From assembly GCA_001556125.1 (NCBI GenBank), contig LSIG01000110.1:62001-126000 (forward strand): a stretch of DNA of 64,000 nt, read 5' to 3'. This DNA comes from Rhizobiales bacterium CCH10-E5. Its GTDB lineage: Bacteria > Pseudomonadota > Alphaproteobacteria > Rhizobiales > Beijerinckiaceae. Numbering within the stretch: position 1 is the first letter of the stretch; every line of letters starts with the position of its first letter. Below, piece by piece: positions 34,614-43,883 of the stretch. The translations under genes were made by a program, and so were the position numbers. Under the pieces are notes generated by a model. That model had not been told where the DNA came from. It worked only from the letters and a program-made list of their open reading frames with translations, and searched no databases.

Positions 34614-35543
34614 TCACTTCACCGGCTTGTCGGCGGGCGCGCCGGCTGATTTGGCCGACTCCGCGGCGGACTTCGCATCGACCTTGCCACCGGCGGCCGG
34701 GGTGTCGTTGGCGGCGCTCGTCGGCTGGCCCGGTTCGGACGGCTTCGGGCGGCCCGGCGCCGCGGTCTCCGTCGCCGGCTTTGTCGCCGCAGCCGGCGTC
34801 GCGTCGGTTTTGCTCGCTTCAGCCTTCTTGGCCTCCGCCTCGGCCGCGGCCTTGGCGGCGGCGGCTTCGGCGGCCGCCTTGCGCTGCTCGGTGACGCGCT
34901 TCTGCCAGTCGCCGGCGCCGATTACCGAGCCGTCATAGAGGGCCGGGTCCTTCAGCGTCTCGCCGCCGCCGACCGGCTCGGATCCGGAGCGGCCGATCTG
35001 CGAGCCCGTCTTGACCGGGCGGCCATGGCGCAGATCCTCGAGCAGCGCCTTGAAGTTCTCGGGCGTCAGATCCTCGTAATAGTCGAAATTGATCTGCGCC
35101 ATCGGCGCGTTGCAGCAGGCGCCGAGGCACTCGACCTCGAGCCAGGAAAGCTTGCCGTCGGCGCTGACCGTCGATTGCGGACCGATCACGTCGAGGCAGA
35201 CCTTCTTCAGCGCCTCCGCCCCGCGCAGCGCGCAGGGCGTGGTGCCGCAGAGCTGGACGAAATGCTCGCCGACCGGCTGCAGGTTGAACATGGTGTAGAA
35301 GGTCGCGACCTCCATCACCCGCATCGGCGCCATGCCCAGCTTGCGCGCGACCGCCTCGATCGCGGCCCGCGGCAGCCAGCCGTCATGCTGCTCCTGCGCC
35401 TTCCACAGCAGCGGGATCACGGCCGAGGCCTGACGCCCCTCCGGATATTTGGCGATCTGCTGGTCGGCCCAGTTCTCGTTCGCCGCGTCGAAGGCGAAGG
35501 AGGCGGGCTGGACGGCATCGGGGGCGAGACGACGGACGGACAT
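34614..35543 (-). CDS. nuoE: NADH-quinone oxidoreductase subunit E with long C-terminal tail
   Basis: NuoE carries a [2Fe-2S] cluster next to NuoF. The thioredoxin-like core holds the four ligands, in [13 protein letters not shown] and [11 protein letters not shown]. At 309 residues it is much longer than the usual 160-240. The last 90 or so residues form a low-complexity Ala/Lys/Glu/Pro tail ([20 protein letters not shown] and following). Such tails occur in some Hyphomicrobiales. Its start overlaps the nuoD stop. Confidence 0.96.
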   Translation of the reverse strand: MSVRRLAPDAVQPASFAFDAANENWADQQIAKYPEGRQASAVIPLLWKAQEQHDGWLPRAAIEAVARKLGMAPMRVMEVATFYTMFNLQPVGEHFVQLCGTTPCALRGAEALKKVCLDVIGPQSTVSADGKLSWLEVECLGACCNAPMAQINFDYYEDLTPENFKALLEDLRHGRPVKTGSQIGRSGSEPVGGGETLKDPALYDGSVIGAGDWQKRVTEQRKAAAEAAAAKAAAEAEAKKAEASKTDATPAAATKPATETAAPGRPKPSEPGQPTSAANDTPAAGGKVDAKSAAESAKSAGAPADKPVK

Positions 35544-36733
35544 CAGCGGTCAACTTCACCAAAGACGATATCGAGGGAGCCGAGGATCGCGGAAACGTCC
35601 GCCAGCATGTGCTTGCGGCACATGAAGTCCATGGCCTGGAGATGGGCGAAGCCGGGCGCCTTGATCTTGGCGCGGTAGGGCTTGTTGGTGCCGTCGGCGA
35701 CGAGATAGACGCCGAACTCGCCCTTGGGCGCCTCGACGGCGCAGTATACCTCGCCCTCGGGGACCTTGAAGCCCTCGGTGTAGAGCTTGAAGTGATGGAT
35801 CAGCGCTTCCATCGAGCGCTTCATCTCGCCGCGCTTGGGCGGCACCATCTTGCCGTCGAGCGCCGAGATCCGCCCGCCGCCATCGGCCGAGAGCAGCTTC
35901 TCGCAGCACTGCTTCATGATACGGACCGACTGGCGCATCTCTTCCATGCGGATGCAGTAGCGGTCGTAGCAGTCGCCGTTCTTGCCGACGGGGATGTCGA
36001 AATCCATCTCGGCATAGCACTCGTAGGGCTGCGACTTGCGCAGGTCCCAGGCGGCGCCGGAGCCGCGGACCATCACGCCCGAGAAGCCCCATTTCCAGCA
36101 GGTCTCGAGATCGACGACGCCGATGTCGACATTGCGCTGCTTGAAGATGCGGTTGTCGGTCAGCAGACCCTCGAGGTCGTCGCAGGTCTGCAGGAACGGG
36201 TCGCACCACTCGGCGATGTCGTGGATCAGCGAGGGCGGCAGGTCCTGGTGCACGCCGCCGGGACGGAAATAGGCCGCGTGCATGCGCGCGCCCGAGGCCC
36301 GCTCATAGAACACCATCAGCTTCTCGCGCTCCTCGAAGCCCCAGAGCGGCGGCGTCAGCGCGCCGACATCCATCGCCTGCGTGGTGACGTTGAGGAGATG
36401 GGAGAGGATGCGACCGATCTCGGAATAGAGCACGCGGATGAGCTGGCCGCGGCGCGGGACCTCGACGCCCATCAGCTTCTCGACCGCCAGGCAGTAGGCA
36501 TGCTCCTGGTTCATCGGCGCGACATAGTCGAGCCGGTCGAAATAGGGCATCGCCTGGAGATAGGTCTTGGCCTCGATCAGCTTCTCGGTGCCGCGGTGCA
36601 GCAGGCCGATATGCGGGTCGACGCGCTCGACGATCTCTCCGTCGAGTTCGAGCACGAGGCGCAGAACGCCATGGGCCGCCGGGTGCTGCGGGCCGAAATT
36701 GATCGAGAAGTTCCGGATGTTGTGCTCGGTCAT
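35543..36733 (-). CDS. nuoD: NADH-quinone oxidoreductase subunit D
   Basis: NuoD forms the quinone-binding pocket together with NuoB. The 396-residue protein starts with [20 protein letters not shown] after a short lead and has the quinone-site His in that segment. It ends [18 protein letters not shown], as the family does. nuoC and nuoD are separate genes here, 12 bp apart, not fused as in enterobacteria. Confidence 0.98.
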   Translation of the reverse strand: MTEHNIRNFSINFGPQHPAAHGVLRLVLELDGEIVERVDPHIGLLHRGTEKLIEAKTYLQAMPYFDRLDYVAPMNQEHAYCLAVEKLMGVEVPRRGQLIRVLYSEIGRILSHLLNVTTQAMDVGALTPPLWGFEEREKLMVFYERASGARMHAAYFRPGGVHQDLPPSLIHDIAEWCDPFLQTCDDLEGLLTDNRIFKQRNVDIGVVDLETCWKWGFSGVMVRGSGAAWDLRKSQPYECYAEMDFDIPVGKNGDCYDRYCIRMEEMRQSVRIMKQCCEKLLSADGGGRISALDGKMVPPKRGEMKRSMEALIHHFKLYTEGFKVPEGEVYCAVEAPKGEFGVYLVADGTNKPYRAKIKAPGFAHLQAMDFMCRKHMLADVSAILGSLDIVFGEVDR

Positions 36734-36745
36734 GTCCGGCTCCGA

Positions 36746-37351
36746 TCAGACCGTTTTCGCCTTCTCGTCGCCCGGCAGGACGTAATCCGTCCCTTCCCAA
36801 GGCGAGAGGAAATCGAAGTTGCGGAATTCCTGGTTGAGCTTCACCGGCTCGTAGACGACACGCTTCTGCTCGTCGTCGTAGCGGACCTCGACATAGCCGG
36901 TCAGCGGGAAGTCCTTGCGCAGCGGATAACCCTCGAAGCCATAGTCGGTGAGGATGCGGCGCAGGTCAGGATGGCCCGAGAACAGGATGCCGTAGAAATC
37001 ATAGGCCTCGCGCTCGTACCAGTTCGCGGCCGGGAAGACCTCGATGATCGAGGGGACCGGCGTCGCCTCGTCGGTCTGCACCTTCACGCGGATGCGGCGG
37101 TTCGAATAGGGCGCGAGCAAATGGTAGACGACGTCGAAGCGCTTCTCGCGGCCGGGATAGTCGGCACCGGCGATGTCGGTGAAATTGACGAAGCGGAAGC
37201 GGCGGTCGCCGTAGAGCGTCTTCATCACCTCGACGATCGAGGCGGCTTCGGCATGGATAGTCAGCTCGTCGAAGGCGACGACGGCCTCGGTGACCGCGCC
37301 CGGCAGCGCCGCCTTGATCTCTTCGCCGAGTTGTACGAGCGCTTCGCTCAT
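36746..37351 (-). CDS. nuoC: NADH-quinone oxidoreductase subunit C
   Basis: This 201-residue peripheral-arm subunit has the NuoC core: [40 protein letters not shown] and [20 protein letters not shown]. Two ATG codons stand side by side at 37354 and 37351. The AAGGTGA ribosome binding site lies only 1 nt before the first, so I favour the second. A 128-bp gap separates it from nuoB. Confidence 0.97.
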   Translation of the reverse strand: MSEALVQLGEEIKAALPGAVTEAVVAFDELTIHAEAASIVEVMKTLYGDRRFRFVNFTDIAGADYPGREKRFDVVYHLLAPYSNRRIRVKVQTDEATPVPSIIEVFPAANWYEREAYDFYGILFSGHPDLRRILTDYGFEGYPLRKDFPLTGYVEVRYDDEQKRVVYEPVKLNQEFRNFDFLSPWEGTDYVLPGDEKAKTV

Positions 37352-37479
37352 CATCTCACCTTCGTTGACCCATCTGCGTCACGGTGGGGTCTGGCCCGAC
37401 CGTCTCATGCAGGATTGGGCCCAATCCCTGTCCTGTCCGTCGCGAGCCGGCCGGGCGAGGCCCGACCGACGGATACGGC

Positions 37480-38064
37480 CTAGCGCTCGATCGTGCCCGT
37501 GCGCCGGATCTTCTTCTGCAGCAGTAGCACGCCGTAGAGCAGCGCCTCCGCCGTCGGCGGGCAGCCCGGCACATAGATATCGATCGGCACGATGCGGTCG
37601 CAGCCGCGCACCACCGAATAGCTGTAGTGGTAGTAGCCGCCGCCATTGGCGCAGGAGCCCATCGAGATGACGTAGCGCGGCTCGGGCATCTGGTCGTAGA
37701 CCTTGCGCAGCGCCGGAGCCATCTTGTTGGTCAGCGTGCCGGCGACGATCATCACGTCCGACTGGCGCGGCGAGGCACGCGGCGCGAAGCCGAAGCGCTC
37801 GACATCGTAGCGCGGCATCGAGAGCTGCATCATCTCGACCGCGCAGCAGGCAAGGCCGAAGGTCATCCACATCAGCGAGCCGGTGCGCGACCAGTTGATC
37901 AGGTCGTCGGTCGCGGTGACGAGGAAGCCCTTGTCGGCGAGTTCGCTGTTGATCGCCGTGAAGAAGGGGTCGCGCTGGCCGACCGGCAAGCCGTCCGGCC
38001 CGACGAGCCCCTTGGGCGCGGGCGCGACGAGCGGGTTCCCGCGGTCGATCGCTGTCATTGCCAT
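37480..38064 (-). CDS. nuoB: NADH-quinone oxidoreductase subunit B
   Basis: NuoB holds cluster N2, the last Fe-S centre before quinone. The 194-residue protein has the tandem cysteines in [12 protein letters not shown] and the other two ligands in [10 protein letters not shown] and [15 protein letters not shown]. The ATG at 38064 has a GAGGAT ribosome binding site. The frame is open 28 codons further upstream, but that part is not NuoB-like. Confidence 0.97.
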   Translation of the reverse strand: MAMTAIDRGNPLVAPAPKGLVGPDGLPVGQRDPFFTAINSELADKGFLVTATDDLINWSRTGSLMWMTFGLACCAVEMMQLSMPRYDVERFGFAPRASPRQSDVMIVAGTLTNKMAPALRKVYDQMPEPRYVISMGSCANGGGYYHYSYSVVRGCDRIVPIDIYVPGCPPTAEALLYGVLLLQKKIRRTGTIER

Positions 38065-38128
38065 TCTCGTATCCTCGTGAACCGTAACCGTCAGATATGC
38101 CTCGCGCTTTGCGCCTGCGAGGCGACAG

Positions 38129-38509
38129 TTAGTCCCACTCGAGCGCACCCTTGCGCCATTCGTAGACGAAGCCGACGGTCAACACGCCCAGGAAGACCAT
38201 CATCGACCAGAAACCATACCAGCCGAGCTCGCCGAAAGCGACCGCCCAGGGGAAGAGGAAAGCGACTTCGAGGTCGAAGATGATGAACAGGATCGCCACC
38301 AGATAGAAGCGCACATCGAACTTCATGCGCGCATCGTCGAAGGCGTTGAAGCCGCACTCATAGGCCGAGAGCTTCTCGGGGTCCGGCTTCGAATAGGCGA
38401 TCGCGAAGGGAGCGATCAGCAGCGCCAGGCCGATGAACGCCGAGACGCCGAGGAAGATCACCAGCGGCAGATAGTCGTTCAGCAGCGACGGCACCGGAAG
38501 AGCTTGCAT
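38129..38509 (-). CDS. nuoA: NADH-quinone oxidoreductase subunit A
   Basis: NuoA is a small three-span membrane subunit and the first gene of the complex I operon. The 126-residue protein has the conserved loop [20 protein letters not shown], including the cysteine near the quinone site, and [20 protein letters not shown]. The operon promoter should lie in the 282 bp between 38510 and the divergent gene at 38792; I could not pick out a clear one. Confidence 0.97.
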   Translation of the reverse strand: MQALPVPSLLNDYLPLVIFLGVSAFIGLALLIAPFAIAYSKPDPEKLSAYECGFNAFDDARMKFDVRFYLVAILFIIFDLEVAFLFPWAVAFGELGWYGFWSMMVFLGVLTVGFVYEWRKGALEWD

Positions 38510-38791
38510 GGACGATCCCGCCTCAAAACGGACGCGGCACCGCGCCGCCGCTGTCGATTAGACCTTGCTTTAGAATGAAGCAAGACTCTGCCGCGCTGCA
38601 GCATCGCGCAGCGGGGTTGAATACCGCGCAGGATGAACGATTTCTCTCGATCCCGCCGCGGCCTCCGGCGGCATCGCCCGAATTTCGCCGCAGAATGCCG
38701 GCTTCCCGCTAGCCGCACAGGACGCGACACGACAAACTCGCGTCGAATCGACTCATCCGCGTTTCGCCGCGATGTCCCAGAAGAGGCACCC

Positions 38792-39106
38792 ATGCCCGCG
38801 CATCTCCGGTCTCTGTTCGCCGCCCCGCTCCTCCTGGTCGCCGGGCTGCAGCTCGCGCAGGCTGAGGCGCTCGACCTGTCGCGGGCGAGCTGTGCCGATT
38901 TCGTCTCGATGAACGAGAACGACCGCACCCAGCTCTCGCTCTGGCTGGCGGGTTATTTCGCCGGGAGTGCGATGCGTCCGCTGCTGGACACCGACAAGGT
39001 GACAGCCGCGCCCGCCGCGCTGGCGGAACTCTGTGCCAAATCCCCGCAACTCGCCCTCGTCGGGGCCGAGACGCGCGCCGTCTTCATCCCGGCGCCGACG
39101 CCCTGA
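38792..39106 (+). CDS. HdeA/HdeB-like periplasmic protein
   Basis: This 104-residue protein has a signal peptide ending near AQAEA. The mature part has LSRASCADFVSMNENDRTQL, a Trp-x-x-Gly-Tyr motif (LWLAGYFAG) and a second Cys in LAELCAKSP. Two cysteines in this spacing and the short helical build match the HdeA family, small periplasmic chaperones or stress proteins. The frame is open about 50 codons upstream, but the AGAGGCA ribosome binding site and the signal peptide fix the ATG at 38792. It is divergent from nuoA and 5 bp before the next gene. Confidence 0.78.
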   Translation: MPAHLRSLFAAPLLLVAGLQLAQAEALDLSRASCADFVSMNENDRTQLSLWLAGYFAGSAMRPLLDTDKVTAAPAALAELCAKSPQLALVGAETRAVFIPAPTP

Positions 39107-39111
39107 TTTTC

Positions 39112-39738
39112 ATGGCCCGACGCTTCCCGATCGCGCCGAGCCTGGCGCTGGCCCTGACCTGCGCGCCGATTGGCGCCGTCTTCGCGCAGCAGGAGGGGCA
39201 GATGATGCGCGCGCCGCTGCCGCCGCAACGTCCCTTCGATCTGGATCTTTTGGGCAGCCCGCCCTTGCCGCCGATCATCGTGCCGCCGGCTCCGGCTGCC
39301 GACGGCCCTCCCCCGGCCGCCAACGCTCCGCTGACCAGCGAGCCGGACGAGGATGAGGGGCCGGAATGGCCGCAACTCACGCCGGGACAGAAGGCTGGCG
39401 CCGAGCCCGCTTTCGACCCCAACGAAAAGCCGGAGCGTCCCGGCATCTCAACCGATCCCGGCACCTCGATCGCCTGCCTGCCGCCACGGCTGAAGACAAT
39501 CCTGAACCAGATTTCCGACAAATACGGGGCGGTGAAGGTCACCTCGACCTGGCGCCCGCCCTGGCGGGCGCGGCGCGGCTCCTATCACAAGCGCTGCGAG
39601 GCGATGGACTTCCGCGTGCCGGGGGTCCGACCGCGCGCCGTCATCGAATGGGTCCGGACCCTGCCCGAGGTCGGCGGGCACAAGGTCTACTGGAACGGCA
39701 TCCTGTATATCGACACGGGGCCGCGGCGCCCCTGGTGA
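39112..39738 (+). CDS. M15/DUF882-like peptidase-related exported protein, one metal ligand absent
   Basis: This 208-residue protein has a signal peptide (SLALALTCAPIGAVFAQ), a Pro/Ala-rich linker of about 100 residues, and a C-terminal domain like the YcbK/M15 cell-wall peptidases. In that domain SYHKRCEAMDFRVPG supplies the expected His and Asp zinc ligands. The third ligand usually lies in an H-x-D-x-G motif, but here the sequence reads LYIDTGPRR, with Tyr in place of His. It may be a non-catalytic peptidoglycan-binding relative. It follows the HdeA-like gene by 5 bp and is probably cotranscribed. Confidence 0.7.
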   Translation: MARRFPIAPSLALALTCAPIGAVFAQQEGQMMRAPLPPQRPFDLDLLGSPPLPPIIVPPAPAADGPPPAANAPLTSEPDEDEGPEWPQLTPGQKAGAEPAFDPNEKPERPGISTDPGTSIACLPPRLKTILNQISDKYGAVKVTSTWRPPWRARRGSYHKRCEAMDFRVPGVRPRAVIEWVRTLPEVGGHKVYWNGILYIDTGPRRPW

Positions 39739-39741
39739 GGC

Positions 39742-40512
39742 TCACTCCGGCGCGCGCTCCATGCCCTTCTCGGCCAAGATGCGCCGCGCGGCATCGCCCT
39801 GCAGGAAGGCGAGGAACGCCTTCGCCGGAGCCGAGCTGGCCGAGCCGGTGGCGAGACCGCCGGTGTAGACGGTGTAGTTCTGAATCTCGGCCGGCAGCGG
39901 CCCGACCAAGACGGCGCCGGGAACGGCGAGGATCTCGCTGATCTGGTGGATGGCGAGATCCGCCTCGCCGGTGACCAGCCGCTGGGCGACGAGTCCGCCC
40001 GGCACCAGCACGGCCTTGGCGCGGATCGGTTCGGCGATGCCCATGGTCTCGAGCAGCTTCGAGAAGTAGATGCCGCTCGAGCCGCCGGCGGCCGGATCGA
40101 TATAGGCCACCTTGCGAGCTTCCAGCAGCGCCGTCTTGAACGCAGCGACGGTGGCGATGTCGGGACGCGGCGCGCCCTCCTTCACCGCCACGCCGACAGA
40201 GGTCCGCGCCAGATTGACCGGGGTCCCCGCCGCAATCTTCCCGCTGCCCACCAGTTCCTTCACGGCGGCGGGCGTCAGCACCGCGACATCGAAGGCCTCG
40301 CCCCCGCCGATGCGGCGCAGCAGTCCGCCGGCCGTATCGTTGTCGATGACGAGCTTGTGGCCGGTGCTCTTCTCGAACTCCGGTGCGACGGCGGTCACGA
40401 TCGGCTTGAAGGCCCCCGCCGTCAGGATCTTGATCTCGTCGGCCGAGGCCGGTGCGGAGAGACAGGACAGCAGGCCGGCGGCGGCCAGGACAATGGCTGA
40501 ACGAAGACGCAT
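39742..40512 (-). CDS. molybdate-type periplasmic substrate-binding protein
   Basis: This 256-residue protein has a signal peptide (SAIVLAAAGLLSCLSAPASA) and the class II binding-protein fold seen in ModA. Family stretches are ILTAGAFKPIVTAVAPEFEK, the GEAFDVAVLTPAAVKELVGS region, YIDPAAGGSSGIYFSKLLE and LAIHQISEILAVPGAVLVGP. No permease or ATPase genes are next to it, so it is an orphan; the ligand may not be molybdate. A GGGGGAG ribosome binding site supports the ATG at 40512. Confidence 0.82.
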   Translation of the reverse strand: MRLRSAIVLAAAGLLSCLSAPASADEIKILTAGAFKPIVTAVAPEFEKSTGHKLVIDNDTAGGLLRRIGGGEAFDVAVLTPAAVKELVGSGKIAAGTPVNLARTSVGVAVKEGAPRPDIATVAAFKTALLEARKVAYIDPAAGGSSGIYFSKLLETMGIAEPIRAKAVLVPGGLVAQRLVTGEADLAIHQISEILAVPGAVLVGPLPAEIQNYTVYTGGLATGSASSAPAKAFLAFLQGDAARRILAEKGMERAPE

Positions 40513-40652
40513 GGTGAACTCCCCCGCCCGCGTGACCGGGCTTTCTCTGGTGGCGTCACGACTAGGGGCTGTCCGTGACCGCAGCAACGGGACAGATGCC
40601 ACTGTTTCGCGGCCGCCGATCACAGGCTGGTGAGCTGGGGAGCGCAGCGTCC

Positions 40653-43328
40653 TCAGGCAGCGCGGGCCATCGCCGCCGCGATCTCGCGATGGGTCTGCAG
40701 CAACAGGCCCGAGACCTCCGCAATCTGCTCCGCGCCCGGCGGTGTCTGGTCCTCGCGCGCCGCGCGCTCCATCTCGGCCGCAGACGCCGCCAGCCTTTTG
40801 GCACCGAGGTTCGCGCTCATCGATTTCAACGCATGGGCACAGGCTGCGATCCTGTCGACATCGACGGCCCGCGTGGCTTCGGCCAGACGGTCCGCCTCCT
40901 CCAGCGACTTCACCCTGTAAAGCTCGGCGATGCGCTGCGCAGTCTCGATCGAGCCATTGGTCATGGCGATCAGATCCTGCAGCACCGACTCGTCCAGGCA
41001 GGGTGCCTCGTCGGGCGCCGCTTCGGACACAGCCTCCGGCGCGGGCCGGCCTGCCTCTCCGGCCGCGAAGGCCGAGAGAACCTCACCGAGCCGTGCAAGC
41101 GTGAAGGGCTTGTGGACCACGTCATCCATCCCGGCCTCTCGCCAGGCATCGGCCGCCGTTCCGACGACATGAGCGGTTAGGGCGACGATGGGCAAGCGGG
41201 CCCGCCCCGTCTCGGCCTCGCGGGTTCGGATGGCGCGGGCGGCCTCGAAACCGTCCAGGCCGGGCATGCTGCCGTCCATCAGCACGAGATCGAAGGCCTC
41301 GCGCTCCACCGCGGCGACGGCCTGCAGCCCGTCCTCGACGAAACGCGCCACGATGCCGAAGCGACGCAACGCGGCATCGGCGACCTCGCGGTTGACCTCG
41401 CTGTCGTCAGCGACGAGCACGCGCAGAGCCGGATAGTGCGGGGTCTCGCCCGCCACGGCGCGGCGGATCTCCGCACGCCGCAACGGCGCGCCCTCGCGCA
41501 GCGCCGATAGCACCGCCCGGAGATCGCGCTGTTGAACCGGCCAGGTCAGCACCTCGTCCGCGCCCGCTTCGATCAGGGCGCCGGGATCCTGGGTCGCAGC
41601 TGCGACGACGAGGACCACCGCCGCCCTGCCCTTGGCCGCCGCAAGCCCCGCGGGCGAGGTCACGATCAGATCGAGGCTGGCGGCCGCCGCCTCGCCCGGC
41701 TCGTAGCCGGCCGCGGCCAGCGCCCGGGCGAGCATGGCCGCCGTCTGGCCCTGCTCCAGCAGGATGGCCGCGCTCCGGTTCCGGTCGGAGAGCGCCGGCC
41801 GCTCGTCGAGCGCGGGGACAGCGGCGATCGGCAGTGCGAAGGAGAAGGTGCTGCCTTGTCCGAGCGTGCTGCGGACCTCGAGCGTTCCGCCCATGGCGGC
41901 GACGAGCTGGCGCGCGATGGAGAGCCCGAGCCCCGTGCCGCCATGGGTGCGGGTGGTCGACTGGTCCGCCTGGGAGAAGGATTCGAAGATCGTGCCGAGC
42001 TTGTCGGCCGGGATGCCGATGCCGGTGTCGGTGACCGAGAAGCGAAGCGCCCCCTCGCCTTCCCGCGTCAGCGCCACGGTGACGCCGCCCGCCTCCGTGA
42101 ATTTGAGTGCATTGTTGACGAGATTTCCCAGCACCTGGCCGAGGCGCACGGGATCGGCCGTGATCGTCAGACCTGGCGGCGTCTCGAACAGGCCGCAGAG
42201 GTCGAGCCCCTTGGACAGGGCGCGGTCGCCGAAGAGCTGGAGCACCGCGTCCACCGATTCCTCGGGATCGATCTCCAGCGTCTCGACCTCGAGCTTGCCG
42301 GCCTCGATCTTCGAGATGTCGAGGATGTCGTTGATGATCGCGAGCAGGCTGGTACCGGAGCGCGCGATGACCTCCGCCTGGCGGCGGGCGCGCTGCGGCA
42401 GCTCGCCGGCGGCCAGCAGCTCGGCCATGACAAGGATGCCGTTCATCGGCGTACGGATCTCGTGGCTCATCGTCGCCAGGAAGTCGGACTTCGCCTGATT
42501 CGCGCGGTCGGCCGAGAGCGCGGCGCGCTGATAGTCGGCGGTGCGGTCGGCGACCTCGCGTTCCAGCCGGTTGCGGTGGTCGGCAAGCCTCTGGTCGCGC
42601 TCGCGGATGTCACCGAGCATGCTGTTGAAGCTGTCGACCAGGATGCCGATCTCGTCGCGCGGGCCGGCCGGCAGCGTCACCGTGTAGTCGTGCTCTTTGC
42701 GCACCCGCATCATGGTCTGCGTCAGCACGCCGAGGGGACCCGTGATCCGCCCCTGCAGGCGCAGCGCCAGCGCGATCGCGACCAGTGTCGCCACCGCGCC
42801 CGTCAACAGCGTCTCCTCGACCGCGCGCCGGATCAGCGCCGGCAGGTCGCGCGTGTCGGCGATGACCCGCAGGCTGCCGACAGTGGCACCGCCATGGATG
42901 ACCGGCACGACGGCCTCCATCGAGCGGCTGCGGAGGATTGCCGAAAGTGACCAGCGCGTCTGCGGCCCGTCCACGACAAGATCGCCCGCGAGTTGCTCGG
43001 TCGCGCCGATTTCGGCCAGAGCGCGTCCGTCGCTGGTCTCGATGCCGGCATAGGTGATGCCCTTCAGGCGCGAAATCGCGTTGATCGCCTCCTGAGCCGC
43101 TGCGGAATCGTGGTCGGCGGTGGGGCGGGCAGCGGCGGCGGCGATGGCGAAGCCGGTGTCGAGCACGGCGTCGCGCCGCGAGACGCCATAGCTCTCGGTC
43201 TCCCGCCACACCGAGACGGCCACGAGCACCCCGCTCGCCAGCAGCGTCGAAGCCACGACGAGGAGGATCAGGCGGGTACGGATCGACAGCTGAAGACGCA
43301 TGCGCATGCCTGACGATAGGCCGCCCAT
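40653..43328 (-). CDS. hybrid sensor histidine kinase with REC and HPt domains
   Basis: This 891-residue membrane kinase contains a whole phosphorelay. Spans are near residues 19-42 and 172-192 around a periplasmic sensor of about 130 residues. HAMP follows (190-245), then HisKA with His289 in ATMSHEIRTPMNG, and an ATPase domain (395-500, GNLVNNALKF, DTGIGIP, GGTGLGLSIARQL). A degenerate receiver at 515-610 lacks the Asp pair. A true receiver at 635-755 has Asp685 and Lys740, and an HPt domain has His832 in CAHALKSMSANLG. The divergent response regulator at 43445 is the likely partner. The signal sensed is unknown. Confidence 0.93.
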   Translation of the reverse strand: MGGLSSGMRMRLQLSIRTRLILLVVASTLLASGVLVAVSVWRETESYGVSRRDAVLDTGFAIAAAAARPTADHDSAAAQEAINAISRLKGITYAGIETSDGRALAEIGATEQLAGDLVVDGPQTRWSLSAILRSRSMEAVVPVIHGGATVGSLRVIADTRDLPALIRRAVEETLLTGAVATLVAIALALRLQGRITGPLGVLTQTMMRVRKEHDYTVTLPAGPRDEIGILVDSFNSMLGDIRERDQRLADHRNRLEREVADRTADYQRAALSADRANQAKSDFLATMSHEIRTPMNGILVMAELLAAGELPQRARRQAEVIARSGTSLLAIINDILDISKIEAGKLEVETLEIDPEESVDAVLQLFGDRALSKGLDLCGLFETPPGLTITADPVRLGQVLGNLVNNALKFTEAGGVTVALTREGEGALRFSVTDTGIGIPADKLGTIFESFSQADQSTTRTHGGTGLGLSIARQLVAAMGGTLEVRSTLGQGSTFSFALPIAAVPALDERPALSDRNRSAAILLEQGQTAAMLARALAAAGYEPGEAAAASLDLIVTSPAGLAAAKGRAAVVLVVAAATQDPGALIEAGADEVLTWPVQQRDLRAVLSALREGAPLRRAEIRRAVAGETPHYPALRVLVADDSEVNREVADAALRRFGIVARFVEDGLQAVAAVEREAFDLVLMDGSMPGLDGFEAARAIRTREAETGRARLPIVALTAHVVGTAADAWREAGMDDVVHKPFTLARLGEVLSAFAAGEAGRPAPEAVSEAAPDEAPCLDESVLQDLIAMTNGSIETAQRIAELYRVKSLEEADRLAEATRAVDVDRIAACAHALKSMSANLGAKRLAASAAEMERAAREDQTPPGAEQIAEVSGLLLQTHREIAAAMARAA

Positions 43329-43444
43329 GCTTTCCCAATTCCAAACTCGATTGCGAATAAGTCGAAAGAGTCGGAACGGTTTATTTGCATCTGCGCGTCA
43401 GGGTTCTCGCTCAGGCACCAGAACGGTGCCGCGGGAGCGTTGCG

Positions 43445-43882
43445 ATGACGATGACGGGCGAAGCCTGCATCCCATTCACTTACGTGCTGAACGATCGACT
43501 CTCGATCCTGGCGGTCGATGACGACCCGATCCAGCGCGAATTCTGCGCCGTCTATCTCGCCGGCCCGCAGGCCGACGTCACGACCGCTGGCTCCGCCGAA
43601 GAAGGCCTCGCGCTGCTGGAGACGACCGCCTTCGACGTCGCGCTGGTCGATGTCGACATGCCGGGGATCAACGGCATCGAAATGGTCCGCCGTCTGCGGG
43701 CCGACCGGCGCTTCGACGACCTTCCCGTGATGGTCATCACCGGCCGCGAGGACGTCCTGTCGATCGACGAGGCCTATGCGGCCGGCGCGACCTCCTTCAT
43801 GTGCAAGCCGGTCAACTGGCGGCTGCTCGGCCATCAGATCCGCTTCATGGTCCGGGCGCATCGCGCCCTGGCGGCGGCCTGA
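43445..43882 (+). CDS. single-domain response regulator
   Basis: This 145-residue protein is a stand-alone receiver. It has the acidic pair in ILAVDDDPIQREF, the phospho-acceptor Asp in VALVDVDMPGINGIEM, the conserved Thr in VMVITGRED and the Lys in FMCKPVNW. There is no output domain, so it acts by protein contact or as a phosphate shuttle, like CheY or DivK. It is divergent from the hybrid kinase by 116 bp and 1 bp before the TadG-like gene. The ATG at 43445 has a GGGAGCG ribosome binding site. Confidence 0.9.
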   Translation: MTMTGEACIPFTYVLNDRLSILAVDDDPIQREFCAVYLAGPQADVTTAGSAEEGLALLETTAFDVALVDVDMPGINGIEMVRRLRADRRFDDLPVMVITGREDVLSIDEAYAAGATSFMCKPVNWRLLGHQIRFMVRAHRALAAA

Positions 43883-43883
43883 G

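Noticed and set aside
37405..37430. Palindrome GGATTGGGCCCAATCC between nuoC and nuoB
   Set aside because: It is a short perfect palindrome inside an operon gap of about 128 bp without a T-run. It could be an RNA-processing hairpin, but nothing further supports a role.
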